Counted from the first letter of the stretch, positions 41,681 through 51,294 are shown. The stretch is 64,000 nucleotides of DNA from Cyanobacteria bacterium OH_PDB_230 (GCA_023421795.1 JAEZSO010000002.1:806001-870000), one strand, 5' to 3'. Notes: a model not told the origin generated them from the letters alone. Numbers and translations: made by a program.

Positions 41681-42322
41681 TTAACTTTGCTTCAATACAA
41701 TATTCATAACTGTATCAGAAACTAAGAAGTATGTGTCTAATGCGTTTTCAATGTCTTTATGTATGTCTCTTAATTTAATAACATTTAAAGCATCATATTG
41801 GCCTGAGAACAAGTTATCAACTGCATTGTGCCATATTTCGTCACCGTGAGTTTCTATATCTTTCATTCTCAAGTTGCTTTCAGTAATCTCTTTTATAGAA
41901 CTTACTTTTTTAAACTTATCAATAATAAAACCAAGCTCTTCTGAAGCTTTTACAAGAGTGGTTCCTTGGGCTTTCATGTTCTCTGTGTAGCTTTCCAGTC
42001 TGTAGACTTTCAGGTTTAAGCAGGCTTTAATGATTTTTTTAGTAATTTTGTTCAGCAAAATAGCTATGTGTTGTATATCTTCTCTGTCTATAGGTGTGAC
42101 AAAAGTGTGATTTAAAACTTTAAGGGTCTCTTTTATTAAATCATTGCTCTTATGCTTATATTGTTTTGCAAGGATAACATGTTCTTCTGTTATTCCTGCT
42201 GTCATGATGTCGTTGAATAAACAAGCGGCGTCTTTACAAACTGAAGCGCTTTGCTCAAACAATGAGTAGAAAATTTTATCTTCCGGTGGCAATAAATATG
42301 CTAACAAATTAAACTTTGACAT
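41681..42322 (-). CDS. DUF47 (PhoU-like) phosphate-transport accessory protein
   Basis: 213 aa, all-helical PhoU-like fold: PPEDKIFYSLFEQSASVCKD at the start, TFVTPIDREDIQHIAILLNK near 75-95 (the family motif), and DALNVIKLRDIHKDIENALD near the end. It acts in the cytosol as a partner and likely regulator of the adjacent Pit transporter. GGAGG RBS, so it is the first gene of the operon. Confidence 0.92.
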   Translation of the reverse strand: MSKFNLLAYLLPPEDKIFYSLFEQSASVCKDAACLFNDIMTAGITEEHVILAKQYKHKSNDLIKETLKVLNHTFVTPIDREDIQHIAILLNKITKKIIKACLNLKVYRLESYTENMKAQGTTLVKASEELGFIIDKFKKVSSIKEITESNLRMKDIETHGDEIWHNAVDNLFSGQYDALNVIKLRDIHKDIENALDTYFLVSDTVMNIVLKQS

Positions 42323-42493
42323 TAAAGTTCCTCCAACTTTCTTATATGAAAAATATACTATAAAAGAACTATTTATTAAATCTAAAAGACTAATATATTA
42401 TTAAGTTAAATTAATAATATTAATATTGTAATAATATTATTACTTAAATAGTTTTTTATATCTAAGATTACTCTTGTAAAGAAGAAAAACGTT

Positions 42494-43444
42494 ATGTTGC
42501 AAATACTTAAATCAAAAGATGGATTGATCGAAGAGCTTTCTCTAGAAAAGATTGAGAAAGGCAGTTGGATTAACCTCATAAAGCCTACAACAGATGAAAT
42601 CAAAGAAGTAGCCGAAGTCATCAATGTAGATGCTGAATATTTAAGAGATGCATTAGACGTTGAAGAGAGATCTCGTATAGAGTTTGATGATAATATGATG
42701 CTTATCATCACAAATATACCACTGATGGAAAATGAAGATAATTTTGACGTTATTCCGTTAGGTATAATTTTGACACCGGACTATATCGTCACTGTTGCGG
42801 TTTCTGAAAATAAGATATTGTCGTTTTTTAACAAAGATACAGAAAAACTCTTTGATACAACAAGAAGAACGAAATTATTATTCCAAATACTATTTAGAAG
42901 TACGAAATTTTACTTGAGATATTTGGAATTCATCAACAGAAGAACAGAGAAAATCGAGGTTAATCTTAGAAGAACAATGAAAAATAAAGCATTGTTCCAG
43001 CTTTTCGAGGTCCAAAAAAGTTTAGTGTATTTTACGACTGCATTGAAAAACAACGGCATGGTTTTAGAAAAATTAATGCGCCTGAAAAATAATTCAGGTA
43101 TCCATCATCTTTTAAAGCTAAATGAGGATGATGTAGATATGCTCGAGGACGTTATCATCGAAAACAAACAGGCGTTAGACATGGTCGAAATGCACAGAAA
43201 TATCTTAGAGAGCATGATGGATGCGTTTGCGTCTATAATTTCTAACAATTTAAACATAGTGATGAAATTTTTGACTTCTATAACAATTATATTGGCAATC
43301 CCTACCATGATTTCGAGTTTCTGGGGAATGAATGTTGATGTACCTTTCCAGAATCTTCACCATGGCTTTTTCTATATAACTATAACTGCAGGTTTAGTTG
43401 CTATATTTATTGGATATAGATTATGGCGAAAAGGGATGTTTTAG
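42494..43444 (+). CDS. corA: CorA-family magnesium/divalent metal transporter
   Basis: 316 aa. A soluble N-terminal funnel (~1-245), then two C-terminal helices with the ion-pore motif GMN (SFWGMNVDVPF near 276) between them and a short basic tail RLWRKGMF. It forms a pentamer in the inner membrane for Mg2+ or Co2+. A weak AAGAAG RBS precedes the ATG. It faces the sigma-factor gene. Confidence 0.94.
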   Translation: MLQILKSKDGLIEELSLEKIEKGSWINLIKPTTDEIKEVAEVINVDAEYLRDALDVEERSRIEFDDNMMLIITNIPLMENEDNFDVIPLGIILTPDYIVTVAVSENKILSFFNKDTEKLFDTTRRTKLLFQILFRSTKFYLRYLEFINRRTEKIEVNLRRTMKNKALFQLFEVQKSLVYFTTALKNNGMVLEKLMRLKNNSGIHHLLKLNEDDVDMLEDVIIENKQALDMVEMHRNILESMMDAFASIISNNLNIVMKFLTSITIILAIPTMISSFWGMNVDVPFQNLHHGFFYITITAGLVAIFIGYRLWRKGMF

Positions 43445-43470
43445 ATAGTTCTAAATATATATCAGTGATT

Positions 43471-44100
43471 TTAAACCAAATTTTGTTTAACAAGCTCTTT
43501 TCTGACTTTATTGAGTCCGGCTTGAATTATTCTTGAAATTCTTGATGGAGAAAGATTAAATTCATCAGAAATTTCACGCAGTTTTTTATCTTTGTAAAAT
43601 TTGCATTCGATGAGTTCTCTTTCTCTTACGGGAAGCTTTTTTATCGCTTCTTTTATGCTTTCGCTGAGTTCATGGAAAACGACTTTTTCTTCAGGATTTC
43701 TTTTGAAATCTTTGATTTGAGTGGGGGATTCACCCTCCGCCATTTCATCAATAGACAGAATGGTTTTGTATACAGCTTCTCTTACTGCTCCCTGGTTTTC
43801 TTCAGAAAAATAAGCGCTGTCTTTTTTGTTTTTAAGAACATACCATTTGTAACGGCGTCTTACTTCATTTCTTATAGCCCATTTTATTGCTGTTGAAATG
43901 TAAGATTTATTGTAAGCATCTTCTTTTGCATTTGCGCACAGCTTATGAACCACTTGTGTTCCGATGTTGATTAACTCGGAAAAATCAATAAGATGGTTTG
44001 ATGAAAGTTTTTTATATTCAACCTTTGCAAGAGTTTCAATTAACTCCATGTAATCTTTGATGTTAAATTTTTTTGAAGTAGACTCAGTATTCAAGCTCAT
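43471..44100 (-). CDS. Alternative sigma70-family RNA polymerase sigma factor
   Basis: 209 aa. Region 2 covers ~20-95 (DFSELINIGTQVVHKLCANA; YISTAIKWAIRNEVRRRYKW is the -10-recognition helix), a charged linker, then region 4 (~135-205) with helix-turn-helix KLREISDEFNLSPSRISRII. It lacks region 1 and is short, like group 3 (stress/flagella/sporulation-type) sigmas. No anti-sigma gene is beside it. Its targets are unknown. Confidence 0.9.
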   Translation of the reverse strand: MSLNTESTSKKFNIKDYMELIETLAKVEYKKLSSNHLIDFSELINIGTQVVHKLCANAKEDAYNKSYISTAIKWAIRNEVRRRYKWYVLKNKKDSAYFSEENQGAVREAVYKTILSIDEMAEGESPTQIKDFKRNPEEKVVFHELSESIKEAIKKLPVRERELIECKFYKDKKLREISDEFNLSPSRISRIIQAGLNKVRKELVKQNLV

Positions 44101-44521
44101 TACTCTTTAGTCACATTTTCCCTAAAAGTATTTTATATTAAAATACTTTTGAAAGCTAGAGCGTATTATAATAATATTAAAGAATTTATTATATTTCTTA
44201 ATAACCGTCATGTTTGAAACCAAAAAAGTTATTTCTCAGTTGTAATCTATCCTGAAATTCGTCTGATTATGTTTATAAGCGAGATGAGCTCTATGACGAG
44301 GTTTTCGTTTATCCTGAAAATATAGCCATCTGGGGAATATTAAAAAATGTAAACTCGAATTTTTATGCCTACAATCCTTTATTGGCAAGCAATTTGCCAT
44401 GATGGAGCATAAGATTGTTGAAACTTTTCTAGCAATTTCTGATTGTCACGGTTATTTATTAAGTAGTCAAGAAAACATAACAAACGTTAATAAGTAAAAA
44501 TAGTAAATAAAGGGGAACAAA
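44101..44521. other. Long non-coding gap, possibly holding an eroded gene
   Basis: The 421 bases between the divergent sigma gene and the Pro/Ala-rich gene hold no intact ORF. On the plus strand around 44230-44405, two overlapping open frames without usable starts encode peptides that both contain VYPE/IYPE, as if a gene had been broken by frameshifts. A strong AAGGGGAA RBS sits at the right edge. Confidence 0.35.
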
Positions 44522-45649
44522 ATGATCCAATCACCAACTAGCCAGTATCCACAAGGAATTATGCCTCAGGCACAACCGCCGGTACAGTTAGCTGCACCTC
44601 AAGCGCCACAAGCAGCGCCACAAACTCCTGCTGCACCACAGGCATATTACAACTATCCTAGTTCGAATTTCTATCAATATCCTCAAGCTCAGCCTTCTCA
44701 GGCAAATGCTGTAAATATTCAAATATATAATCCACAAGCATATGCAGGTTCCCCAAATGCTCAAGCTGCACCAGCAGCTCCTGTAGCTCCAATGATGCCG
44801 GCTCAATTCATGCCAGCAGCACCAGTTGTTAATCAAATAGCTGAGGCTCCAGCTCAAGCACCAGTTCCTCCTGCTCCAGTAATTACTGAAGAAGTTCCTG
44901 CTGCTCCTGCGGCACCAGCAGCTCCTGCAGCTCCTGTTGAAGCTCCACAAGTTGAAACTCCACAAGCTCAAGCTCCTGCAGTAGATGTTCAAGCATTCAA
45001 ACAAAGATTAACTTCAGATAATTTAGAAGATCAATCAAAAGCAATCGAAGAAATTGCTGAATTAACTCAAAATGATCCTAATGCAGCAACAGCTTTATTG
45101 GATACTCAAATTATGGAAAGCTTGTTAGGCGTTATTGCGAAAGATACAACAACTCTAGCTGGCCCTACACCAAAACAACTTGAATTAAGACAACAAATTA
45201 TCGCTGGTAAAGAATTGTCAGAAGCTGATAAAACTGAAGCAAATACAATAACTCCAATGGAAACAGCTGAAAGAAACAAACAATACGCACTTTATACAAT
45301 AGCTTTCTTACAAAACCTTCTTTCTTCAGAAGTTGAAAAAAGAAACGGCGTAAAACTTGATATTAAAGATCTTCCTGGTATTGAACAAGTAGTTCAAACT
45401 GCAAAAGCTGATCCAAATCCATTATTAAGAGTAAGTGCTTTAGCTTCATTGTCTCACATAGCTAAACCAGAATATAAACCAGTATTATCTCAAGTATTTG
45501 AATTAGCTAAAGCAGATGCTGATGCAAATGTTCAAGAAGCAGCTAAAAAAGCAGCAGAACAGTTAGCTACAATCGGCGGCGAAGCAGCTCCTGCAACACC
45601 AGCAGCTCCTGTTGAAGAGCCAAAAGCAGAAGAAGCAAAAAAAGCTTAA
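44522..45649 (+). CDS. Pro/Ala/Gln-rich protein with HEAT-like C-terminus
   Basis: 375 aa, no signal peptide. Residues ~1-158 are low-complexity Pro/Ala/Gln with Tyr (PQAQPPVQLAAPQAPQAAPQ; repeated PAAPAAP). Residues ~160-355 are helical with HEAT-like features (DNLEDQSKAIEEIAELTQND; NPLLRVSALASLSHIAKPEY), and the end is PAA-rich again. Codon use is strongly biased to A/T-ending codons and resembles tsf, suggesting high expression. Strong RBS and its own terminator. No family recognised; perhaps a scaffold or condensate-forming protein. Confidence 0.75.
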   Translation: MIQSPTSQYPQGIMPQAQPPVQLAAPQAPQAAPQTPAAPQAYYNYPSSNFYQYPQAQPSQANAVNIQIYNPQAYAGSPNAQAAPAAPVAPMMPAQFMPAAPVVNQIAEAPAQAPVPPAPVITEEVPAAPAAPAAPAAPVEAPQVETPQAQAPAVDVQAFKQRLTSDNLEDQSKAIEEIAELTQNDPNAATALLDTQIMESLLGVIAKDTTTLAGPTPKQLELRQQIIAGKELSEADKTEANTITPMETAERNKQYALYTIAFLQNLLSSEVEKRNGVKLDIKDLPGIEQVVQTAKADPNPLLRVSALASLSHIAKPEYKPVLSQVFELAKADADANVQEAAKKAAEQLATIGGEAAPATPAAPVEEPKAEEAKKA

Positions 45650-45664
45650 TTAAATAATTAAATA

Positions 45665-45697
45665 AAAAAGAAGCATTCCTCAGGATGCTTCTTTTTT
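45665..45697 (+). terminator. Terminator of the HEAT-like gene
   Basis: AGAAGCATTC pairs with GGATGCTTCT around CTCA and is followed by TTTTTT, 17 bases after the stop. Confidence 0.85.
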
Positions 45698-45718
45698 TAT
45701 GAACTAATTTGTTACGTT

Positions 45719-45748
45719 TTGGACATGACTTCAAAATCATAGTTAAAT
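45719..45748 (+). promoter_or_regulatory. Leaderless-type promoter
   Basis: TGGACA (45720-45725), 17-base spacer, TTAAAT (45743-45748), six bases, then ATG at 45755. No Shine-Dalgarno. The -10 is weaker than in the other examples. Confidence 0.4.
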
Positions 45749-45754
45749 ATAAGT

Positions 45755-46096
45755 ATGACAGACAATATAAAAAACAAAGTAATAGATATATTTAAAAAAC
45801 ACGAGGATTCATCAGAAAAAGATGATGCAAGAGTTAAATTCTTTAAAGGATTTAATTATGTAAGGCTGGACAAGGATGTTAATGGTAATCCGTTCAAAGA
45901 AGACCATTTGCTTGAATATGCAAAAAAGTGTCAGTATATTGTAAGAGTTATGAAGGAAAAGGATGGGAATGTCGCCTTATACAATTACAAAGTGCCGCAT
46001 GACAGGATTATTGAGTTCATAAGCAAATTTGCGAATAATGAATTAAGTGGTAAGATAATTGAAATAGATAAATATATCCCAGAAAACTTAGCATAG
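45755..46096 (+). CDS. Hypothetical protein (113 aa) upstream of the radical-SAM gene
   Basis: 113 aa, soluble and charged: MTDNIKNKVIDIFKKHEDSS, then an alpha/beta stretch (FFKGFNYVRLDKDVNGNPFK; EYAKKCQYIVRVMKEKDGNV). No family recognised. Its stop is directly followed by the ATG of the radical-SAM fusion, so the two are co-translated and may work together. Confidence 0.7.
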   Translation: MTDNIKNKVIDIFKKHEDSSEKDDARVKFFKGFNYVRLDKDVNGNPFKEDHLLEYAKKCQYIVRVMKEKDGNVALYNYKVPHDRIIEFISKFANNELSGKIIEIDKYIPENLA

Positions 46097-48595
46097 ATGA
46101 CGCGAGAATTAAGTAAAAAAACACAAGCCAGTTTATTTAAAGTAAAAAAACCATATCAGTATATTGGGGCAGAGCATTTAAGTTATAACAAAGAATGGAA
46201 TGTTGATAATGTTTCAATAGCTTTGGCTTTTCCCGACAAGTACGAAGTTGGCATCAGCAACTTGGGGCAGAGAATCCTTTATGACATAATAAATTCGATT
46301 GAAGGTCTTATTGCGGATAGGGTTTATGCTCCTGATTTTGACTTCAGGCAGGTTTTAAAAGACGAGAACATCTCGTTATACAGTTTAGAAAATAAAAAAG
46401 AAATAAAGGATTTTGACTTTGTTGGTTTTTCTTTCCAATATGAGCTTTGCTATCCGATAGTTTTAGAAATGTTGGAGCTTTCTCACATTCCTGTAAAAAG
46501 AGCGGAAAGAGAGGACAATGATCCTATTATCGTGGCAGGTGGACCTTGCTGCTATAACCCCGCGCCGATGTCGGACTTTATCGACTTGTTTTTGATAGGT
46601 GACGGCGAAGATGTAATTGTTGAAATGATGCAAAAATATAAAGAGGCAAAAGCATCAGGTCTTTCAAGAACCGAAATAATCAAAGTATTATCTGACAATG
46701 AGGGTATTTACTCCCCGATGTTCAGCAAAAAAACAAAAAAAAGAATTGCTCAGCTAAAAGAAGGCTTACATCCGACATCCAATCCGATTCCATATTCAAG
46801 CTCTATACATGATAGAACTGTTATTGAAATAAGAAGAGGATGCGGAAGAATGTGCCGCTTCTGTCAGCCGGGACATTTGAACCTCCCAATTAGAGAGAGA
46901 AAGGCAGAAGACATTATCGAGCTTGTTAAGACTTCAATCGAAAAGACAGGCTATGATGAGTATTCGCTGCTATCATTATCTTCAAATGATTATACGAATA
47001 TTGAAAGCGTTATAGAAGAGTTGTCTTGTTCTCTTAATGAAAAAAGGGTTTCGGCTTCTCTTCCAAGTCAAAGGATTGACAGGTACAGCACTAAACTTGC
47101 GAATTTGGTTCAAGGAGTCAGGAAATCGACAGTTACGTTGGCTCCTGAAGCCGGCAGCCAAAAGCTTAGAGATGTAATAAACAAGAATCTTACGGAAGAA
47201 CAAATCTTGGAATCTATTTTGCGTTGTTACGAGAATGGTTTTAGTTCTATTAAATTGTACTTTATCCTGGGGCTTCCGACAGAAACTTATGAAGATCTTG
47301 ATGAGATGGCAGAGCTTCTAAATAAAATAAGATATAGAGCCTATCTTTTAAGAAAAGAAAAACAGTTAAAAGACGCCATTAATATTACATGTACGGTTTC
47401 GATTTTTGTCCCTAAACCATTTACTCCGTTTCAGTGGCATAGGCAGAATTCCAGTGAAGAAATCAAAGAAAAACTTGATTATCTTCTTTCTAAAACAAAG
47501 CCGATAAAAGGTGTAAAAATAAAATATCACAACCGTTACGTTTCTAAGCTGGAAGCAGCATTCTCCAGAGGGGATGCAAAGCTGGGCGAATTAATCTATA
47601 AACTCCATAAGGACGGAGCTTATATGACTACATGGGATGAAAATATCGATAAAGAACTCTGGGATGCTTTAGCAAAAGAGTGTGCTATTTCTATAGATGA
47701 TCTTGCAACTAAGCAGTATGACTTAGACTTCGAGTTTCCCTGGGATCTCATTGATATAGGAATAGAAAAAGAATGGTTTAAAAACGAATATCAAAAAGCT
47801 TTAAAGTACGAAAACACTATTCCTTGTGAATTCAATTGCGTTAACTGCGGAGTTTGTAAAACATTCAAAGTTAAAAAAATAGTCGACAAGAAGTATGAGC
47901 CGAAGCTGACAGAAGCGATAAAGGGTCAACAAAGTGATCCTAAAAAATTCAGAATAAAACTGACCAAAGAAAATGAATTGAGATACTTATCCCATCTGGA
48001 TTGGCAAAATACTATAATAAAAACATTATATAGAAGCGGATTGAACCTGTGTTTTTCACAAGGGTTTAACCCTTCCCCCAAGATTTCTCTCGGAATTGCT
48101 CTTCCGATATTTGTTGAGAGTAAATGTGAACTTATAGATATTGATATTTATGATGATTTAACTTCTGAAGAACTAAAAGAAATTTTGTCAAAATCTCTTC
48201 CAGCTCATATTAAAGTTGTAGAAATAGAAAAAATTTCAAAAGAGGCCAAATCAATTGATACCACTGCTCAATGGGCAATGTATGAATGCTCTTGTTTAAA
48301 AGAAGGTATTTCAAATTTGAACGAATTGTTGTATATTATAGATAAGATTTCTTCAAGTGATGAAATATTCATAGAGAAGAAAAATAAAAAAGGTATAAAA
48401 AAACTCGTAAATATTAGACCTTCAATAAAATCAGCTGAAGTTAAAAACGATAAACTCCAAATGATTTTAAAAGTAGGACAAAATAGTGATATTCCGTCTG
48501 TGAAGGCTGATGAAATACTAAAACTATTTTATCCGGATGTAGAATTTAGAATAATAAGAACAAAATTCTTTGATGAAAGTCTAAACGAGTTATAG
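46097..48595 (+). CDS. Radical SAM protein fused to DUF2344
   Basis: 832 aa. The first ~600 residues are a TIGR03960-type radical SAM protein with a B12-binding-like N-terminal domain (IALAFPDKYEVGISNLGQRI; PIIVAGGPCCYNPAPMSDFI) and the cluster motif RRGCGRMCRFCQPGHLN (CxxxCxxC) near 250. Residues ~615-832 are DUF2344 (RIKLTKENELRYLSHLDWQN; FSQGFNPSPKISLGIALPIF). A cysteine cluster CEFNCVNCGVCKTF joins them. Function is unproven; the constant position beside RNase E/G suggests RNA or ribosome modification. Confidence 0.9.
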   Translation: MTRELSKKTQASLFKVKKPYQYIGAEHLSYNKEWNVDNVSIALAFPDKYEVGISNLGQRILYDIINSIEGLIADRVYAPDFDFRQVLKDENISLYSLENKKEIKDFDFVGFSFQYELCYPIVLEMLELSHIPVKRAEREDNDPIIVAGGPCCYNPAPMSDFIDLFLIGDGEDVIVEMMQKYKEAKASGLSRTEIIKVLSDNEGIYSPMFSKKTKKRIAQLKEGLHPTSNPIPYSSSIHDRTVIEIRRGCGRMCRFCQPGHLNLPIRERKAEDIIELVKTSIEKTGYDEYSLLSLSSNDYTNIESVIEELSCSLNEKRVSASLPSQRIDRYSTKLANLVQGVRKSTVTLAPEAGSQKLRDVINKNLTEEQILESILRCYENGFSSIKLYFILGLPTETYEDLDEMAELLNKIRYRAYLLRKEKQLKDAINITCTVSIFVPKPFTPFQWHRQNSSEEIKEKLDYLLSKTKPIKGVKIKYHNRYVSKLEAAFSRGDAKLGELIYKLHKDGAYMTTWDENIDKELWDALAKECAISIDDLATKQYDLDFEFPWDLIDIGIEKEWFKNEYQKALKYENTIPCEFNCVNCGVCKTFKVKKIVDKKYEPKLTEAIKGQQSDPKKFRIKLTKENELRYLSHLDWQNTIIKTLYRSGLNLCFSQGFNPSPKISLGIALPIFVESKCELIDIDIYDDLTSEELKEILSKSLPAHIKVVEIEKISKEAKSIDTTAQWAMYECSCLKEGISNLNELLYIIDKISSSDEIFIEKKNKKGIKKLVNIRPSIKSAEVKNDKLQMILKVGQNSDIPSVKADEILKLFYPDVEFRIIRTKFFDESLNEL

Positions 48596-48626
48596 AAAAG
48601 GTTTATAGATTTAAAAGGAATTAATT

Positions 48627-50411
48627 ATGGCAAAATCAATTATTATTGCAGAAAGAGACAATGTTGCTGCAGTTATTGAAAATGGTAAAGTGAGCGAATT
48701 TTTTGTTCACAGAGGAGAAATTTTATTAAATGATGTTTATCTGGCCAAAGTAGATAACATCCTGCCGAGTATAGACGCGGCGTTTGTAGATGTAGGGTAC
48801 GATAAAATGGGTTTCTTGCACGCTAATGACGCAATTGGAAAAGGCAGCTTAAAAGATAAATTATCTCCAAAACAAAAATTAATCGTTCAAGTGGTTAAAG
48901 AACCCACAGGCCACAAAGGTCCAAGAGTAACCACATCGATAAGTTTACCGGGTAGGTTCTTGGTTCTTATGCCGCATGAGACAGGCGTTAACGTAAGCAG
49001 AAAAATAGTTTCTCAAAAAGAAAGAGCAAGATTAAAATCTGTAGTTAATTTGTTAAAACCTGTAGGACTAGGCGTTATTGTCAGAACAGAAGCCGAAAAC
49101 CAAACAGAAGCTGATATTCAAGAAGATTTAGAATTGCTTTTGGAAAAATGGAACAGCATAATTACTGCCGCTGAAACCCATGAAGCGCCAAGCTTACTAT
49201 ATAGAGACCAGGATTTACTCTACAGAGTCATGAGAGAAGCTTGCAGTGAAGATGTCAAAGAAATTATTTTAGATACTTCTTTTGCAATGCACAGAACTCA
49301 ACAGATTCTTCAAAACTGGAATATGATGAATAGAGCCATCGATATCAGCGTCTACAAAGGTACAGAACCACTTTTAGTAGCTTCAGGGGTCGCAAAAGAA
49401 ATTAAATCAGCACTAGAAAGTAAAGTTACATTGCCAAGTGGTGGTTACTTATTTATTCAAACAACAGAAGCACTTACAGTAATCGACGTTAACAGCGGCA
49501 AATTCGTAAGCTCGGCTACTCAAGATGAAACAATCTTAAAAACCAACAAAGAAGCGGTTCAGGAGATTGCAAGACAACTTCGTCTAAGAAACATAGGCGG
49601 TATGATTATTGTCGACTTTATTGATATGACGAATAGAAATGATAAACTTGCGATTATGGAAGAGTTTGAAATGGCTCTAGATAACGATAAATCTAAGCCT
49701 CAAATAGGGCAGCTTTCAGACCTTGGGCTTGTTGAGTTGACAAGACACAGACAAGGACAGGCATTATCTGAGATGTTCAGTAAGAAATGCCCTCACTGTC
49801 AGGGAAGCGGCTTTGTTGCTGAAGATTTGACATTCTCATCTTCTGTGGCAGAAGGCGAATATAGGTCTAAAGCAGCGAAATTAAAAGTACCTGTTCAGCA
49901 GATTAAACAAAAAAATCAAGCTCACAAACATAACAAAGTTTTCAGCCATCAAAGTCCTCAACAAGAGAACAAACCACAGCAAGAGCAAAGCCAAGGAAAT
50001 AAAAATCAACATCATTTCCATCACAAAAAACACAACAGGCCTGGAAATTTTGAACAAAAGCAAGAACAGGTTCAATCTCAAGAAACAGCTGATATTCAAC
50101 CTATAGTAGAAAAAAATGTACCGGCGGTTGAAGCAGCTCAAGTTATAGAATTTCAACAACCAAAAGTAGAAGTAAAAGAGGCAGTTGTTGTAGAATCAGT
50201 TGAAAAACAAGAAACTAAACAGCCTTCAAAACCAAGCAGAAGACCAGCTAGAAAACCGAAAACAACTAAGCCGGTCGAAGAAACAACGACTTCTGAAATA
50301 AAAGATACAACTGAAGAAAATAAACCTAAAAAAACTCAGGCTAAACCTAAAACGGCCAGAAAACCTAAAGAGACAAAAACCAAGGTGGAAGCGAATGCAA
50401 CTGAAAAATAA
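48627..50411 (+). CDS. rng: Ribonuclease E/G family endoribonuclease
   Basis: 594 aa. S1 domain ~35-125 (GEILLNDVYLAKVDNILPSI; FVDVGYDKMGFLHAND), 5'-sensor and RNase-H-like regions, catalytic Asp in TVIDVNSGKF and FIDMTNRND (~330), and the zinc-link KKCPHCQGSGF near 386. Residues ~415-594 form a long disordered Lys/Gln/Glu/Pro tail (QQENKPQQEQSQ; KPSRRPARKPK) that probably recruits RNA or partners, as the degradosome arm does in RNase E. AAAGGA RBS. Confidence 0.94.
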   Translation: MAKSIIIAERDNVAAVIENGKVSEFFVHRGEILLNDVYLAKVDNILPSIDAAFVDVGYDKMGFLHANDAIGKGSLKDKLSPKQKLIVQVVKEPTGHKGPRVTTSISLPGRFLVLMPHETGVNVSRKIVSQKERARLKSVVNLLKPVGLGVIVRTEAENQTEADIQEDLELLLEKWNSIITAAETHEAPSLLYRDQDLLYRVMREACSEDVKEIILDTSFAMHRTQQILQNWNMMNRAIDISVYKGTEPLLVASGVAKEIKSALESKVTLPSGGYLFIQTTEALTVIDVNSGKFVSSATQDETILKTNKEAVQEIARQLRLRNIGGMIIVDFIDMTNRNDKLAIMEEFEMALDNDKSKPQIGQLSDLGLVELTRHRQGQALSEMFSKKCPHCQGSGFVAEDLTFSSSVAEGEYRSKAAKLKVPVQQIKQKNQAHKHNKVFSHQSPQQENKPQQEQSQGNKNQHHFHHKKHNRPGNFEQKQEQVQSQETADIQPIVEKNVPAVEAAQVIEFQQPKVEVKEAVVVESVEKQETKQPSKPSRRPARKPKTTKPVEETTTSEIKDTTEENKPKKTQAKPKTARKPKETKTKVEANATEK

Positions 50412-50694
50412 AATTTTCTTTAGTATTATTGGTTTATCTTATACGGTTCAGTCGGCTTTAGCTAATGCTAAAGTCGACGAGAAATCCGTAATTGTACAGA
50501 AATTTTCTGTTGCAATAGGATTGGTAGTCTTCTTTTCAGCATTGCTTTATGGAATTTTATATTTTTATAAAAAAGTTTTTAATAAAAACGCTTCAAATGA
50601 GCAAACTATAAAAAAAGAGGTGCCTTTGACATCTCCAAGTAACATGAATGAAGCCATCTCAGTGTTCTTGGAAAAAACCAAAACAAATAAATAA
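50395..50694 (+). CDS. Small membrane protein (99 aa), coupled to rng
   Basis: 99 aa. N-terminal signal-like segment (KIFFSIIGLSYTVQSALANA), then a membrane helix (~40-60, VAIGLVVFFSALLYGILYF) and a basic cytoplasmic tail. It overlaps the rng 3' end by 17 bases with AAGGTGG before its ATG. The tail could tether RNase E/G to the membrane; this is inference from context only. No family recognised. Confidence 0.7.
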   Translation: MQLKNKIFFSIIGLSYTVQSALANAKVDEKSVIVQKFSVAIGLVVFFSALLYGILYFYKKVFNKNASNEQTIKKEVPLTSPSNMNEAISVFLEKTKTNK

Positions 50695-50697
50695 TTA

Positions 50698-51294
50698 TTA
50701 TATCTCAATTTTTCGGCTGTGGAATTTTATAATATCTTCCATGGCCTTTAAAACATCTTTATTGTAGTAAGAATCTTCTTTGCTAAACGCATAAACCTTT
50801 GAGTTAAGGGTTTTTGACAGGTTTGATAATGTTTTTTGTATTTGTGATCTTGGTATGCAGTCTATTTTTGTTGCAACCACTATGCAAGGCAATTTGTGAT
50901 GATTTATCCATTCTGCCATCTGTAAATCGTTTTTTTGAGCCGGGTGTCTGGCATCAATAAATTGGATTAAGGAAACAATGCTTTCCCTGTTAAGGAGATA
51001 TTTTTCAATGTTCTTTTGCCAATCATCCTGCATTTTTTTTGAAACTTGAGCATATCCATAGCCTGGTAAATCAGCGACAATAAATTTTTCATCTATATTG
51101 AATAGGTTTATAAGCCTCGTTTTTCCGGGCTTGTTACTGGTTTTAGCCAAGCCTCTTATGTTCACTAACGTGTTGATAAATGAGGATTTTCCTACATTTG
51201 ATCGCCCAATAAGTGCAAATTCAGGAAGGCCTAATTGAGGGCATTCCTTTATTGAAGGAGCGCTAGTTATAAATCTTGCTTTGTTGATTTTCAT
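50698..51294 (-). CDS. engB: Ribosome-biogenesis GTPase EngB (YsxC/YihA)
   Basis: 198 aa from ATG at 51294 (MKINKARFITSAPSIKECPQ), the family's usual length. G1 ALIGRSNVGKSSFINTLV, G3 DLPGYGYAQVSKKMQDDW and G4 TKID are intact. It assists 50S assembly. No RBS; the start lies inside the preceding small ORF, overlapping it by 32 bases, so translation is probably coupled. Confidence 0.94.
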   Translation of the reverse strand: MKINKARFITSAPSIKECPQLGLPEFALIGRSNVGKSSFINTLVNIRGLAKTSNKPGKTRLINLFNIDEKFIVADLPGYGYAQVSKKMQDDWQKNIEKYLLNRESIVSLIQFIDARHPAQKNDLQMAEWINHHKLPCIVVATKIDCIPRSQIQKTLSNLSKTLNSKVYAFSKEDSYYNKDVLKAMEDIIKFHSRKIEI

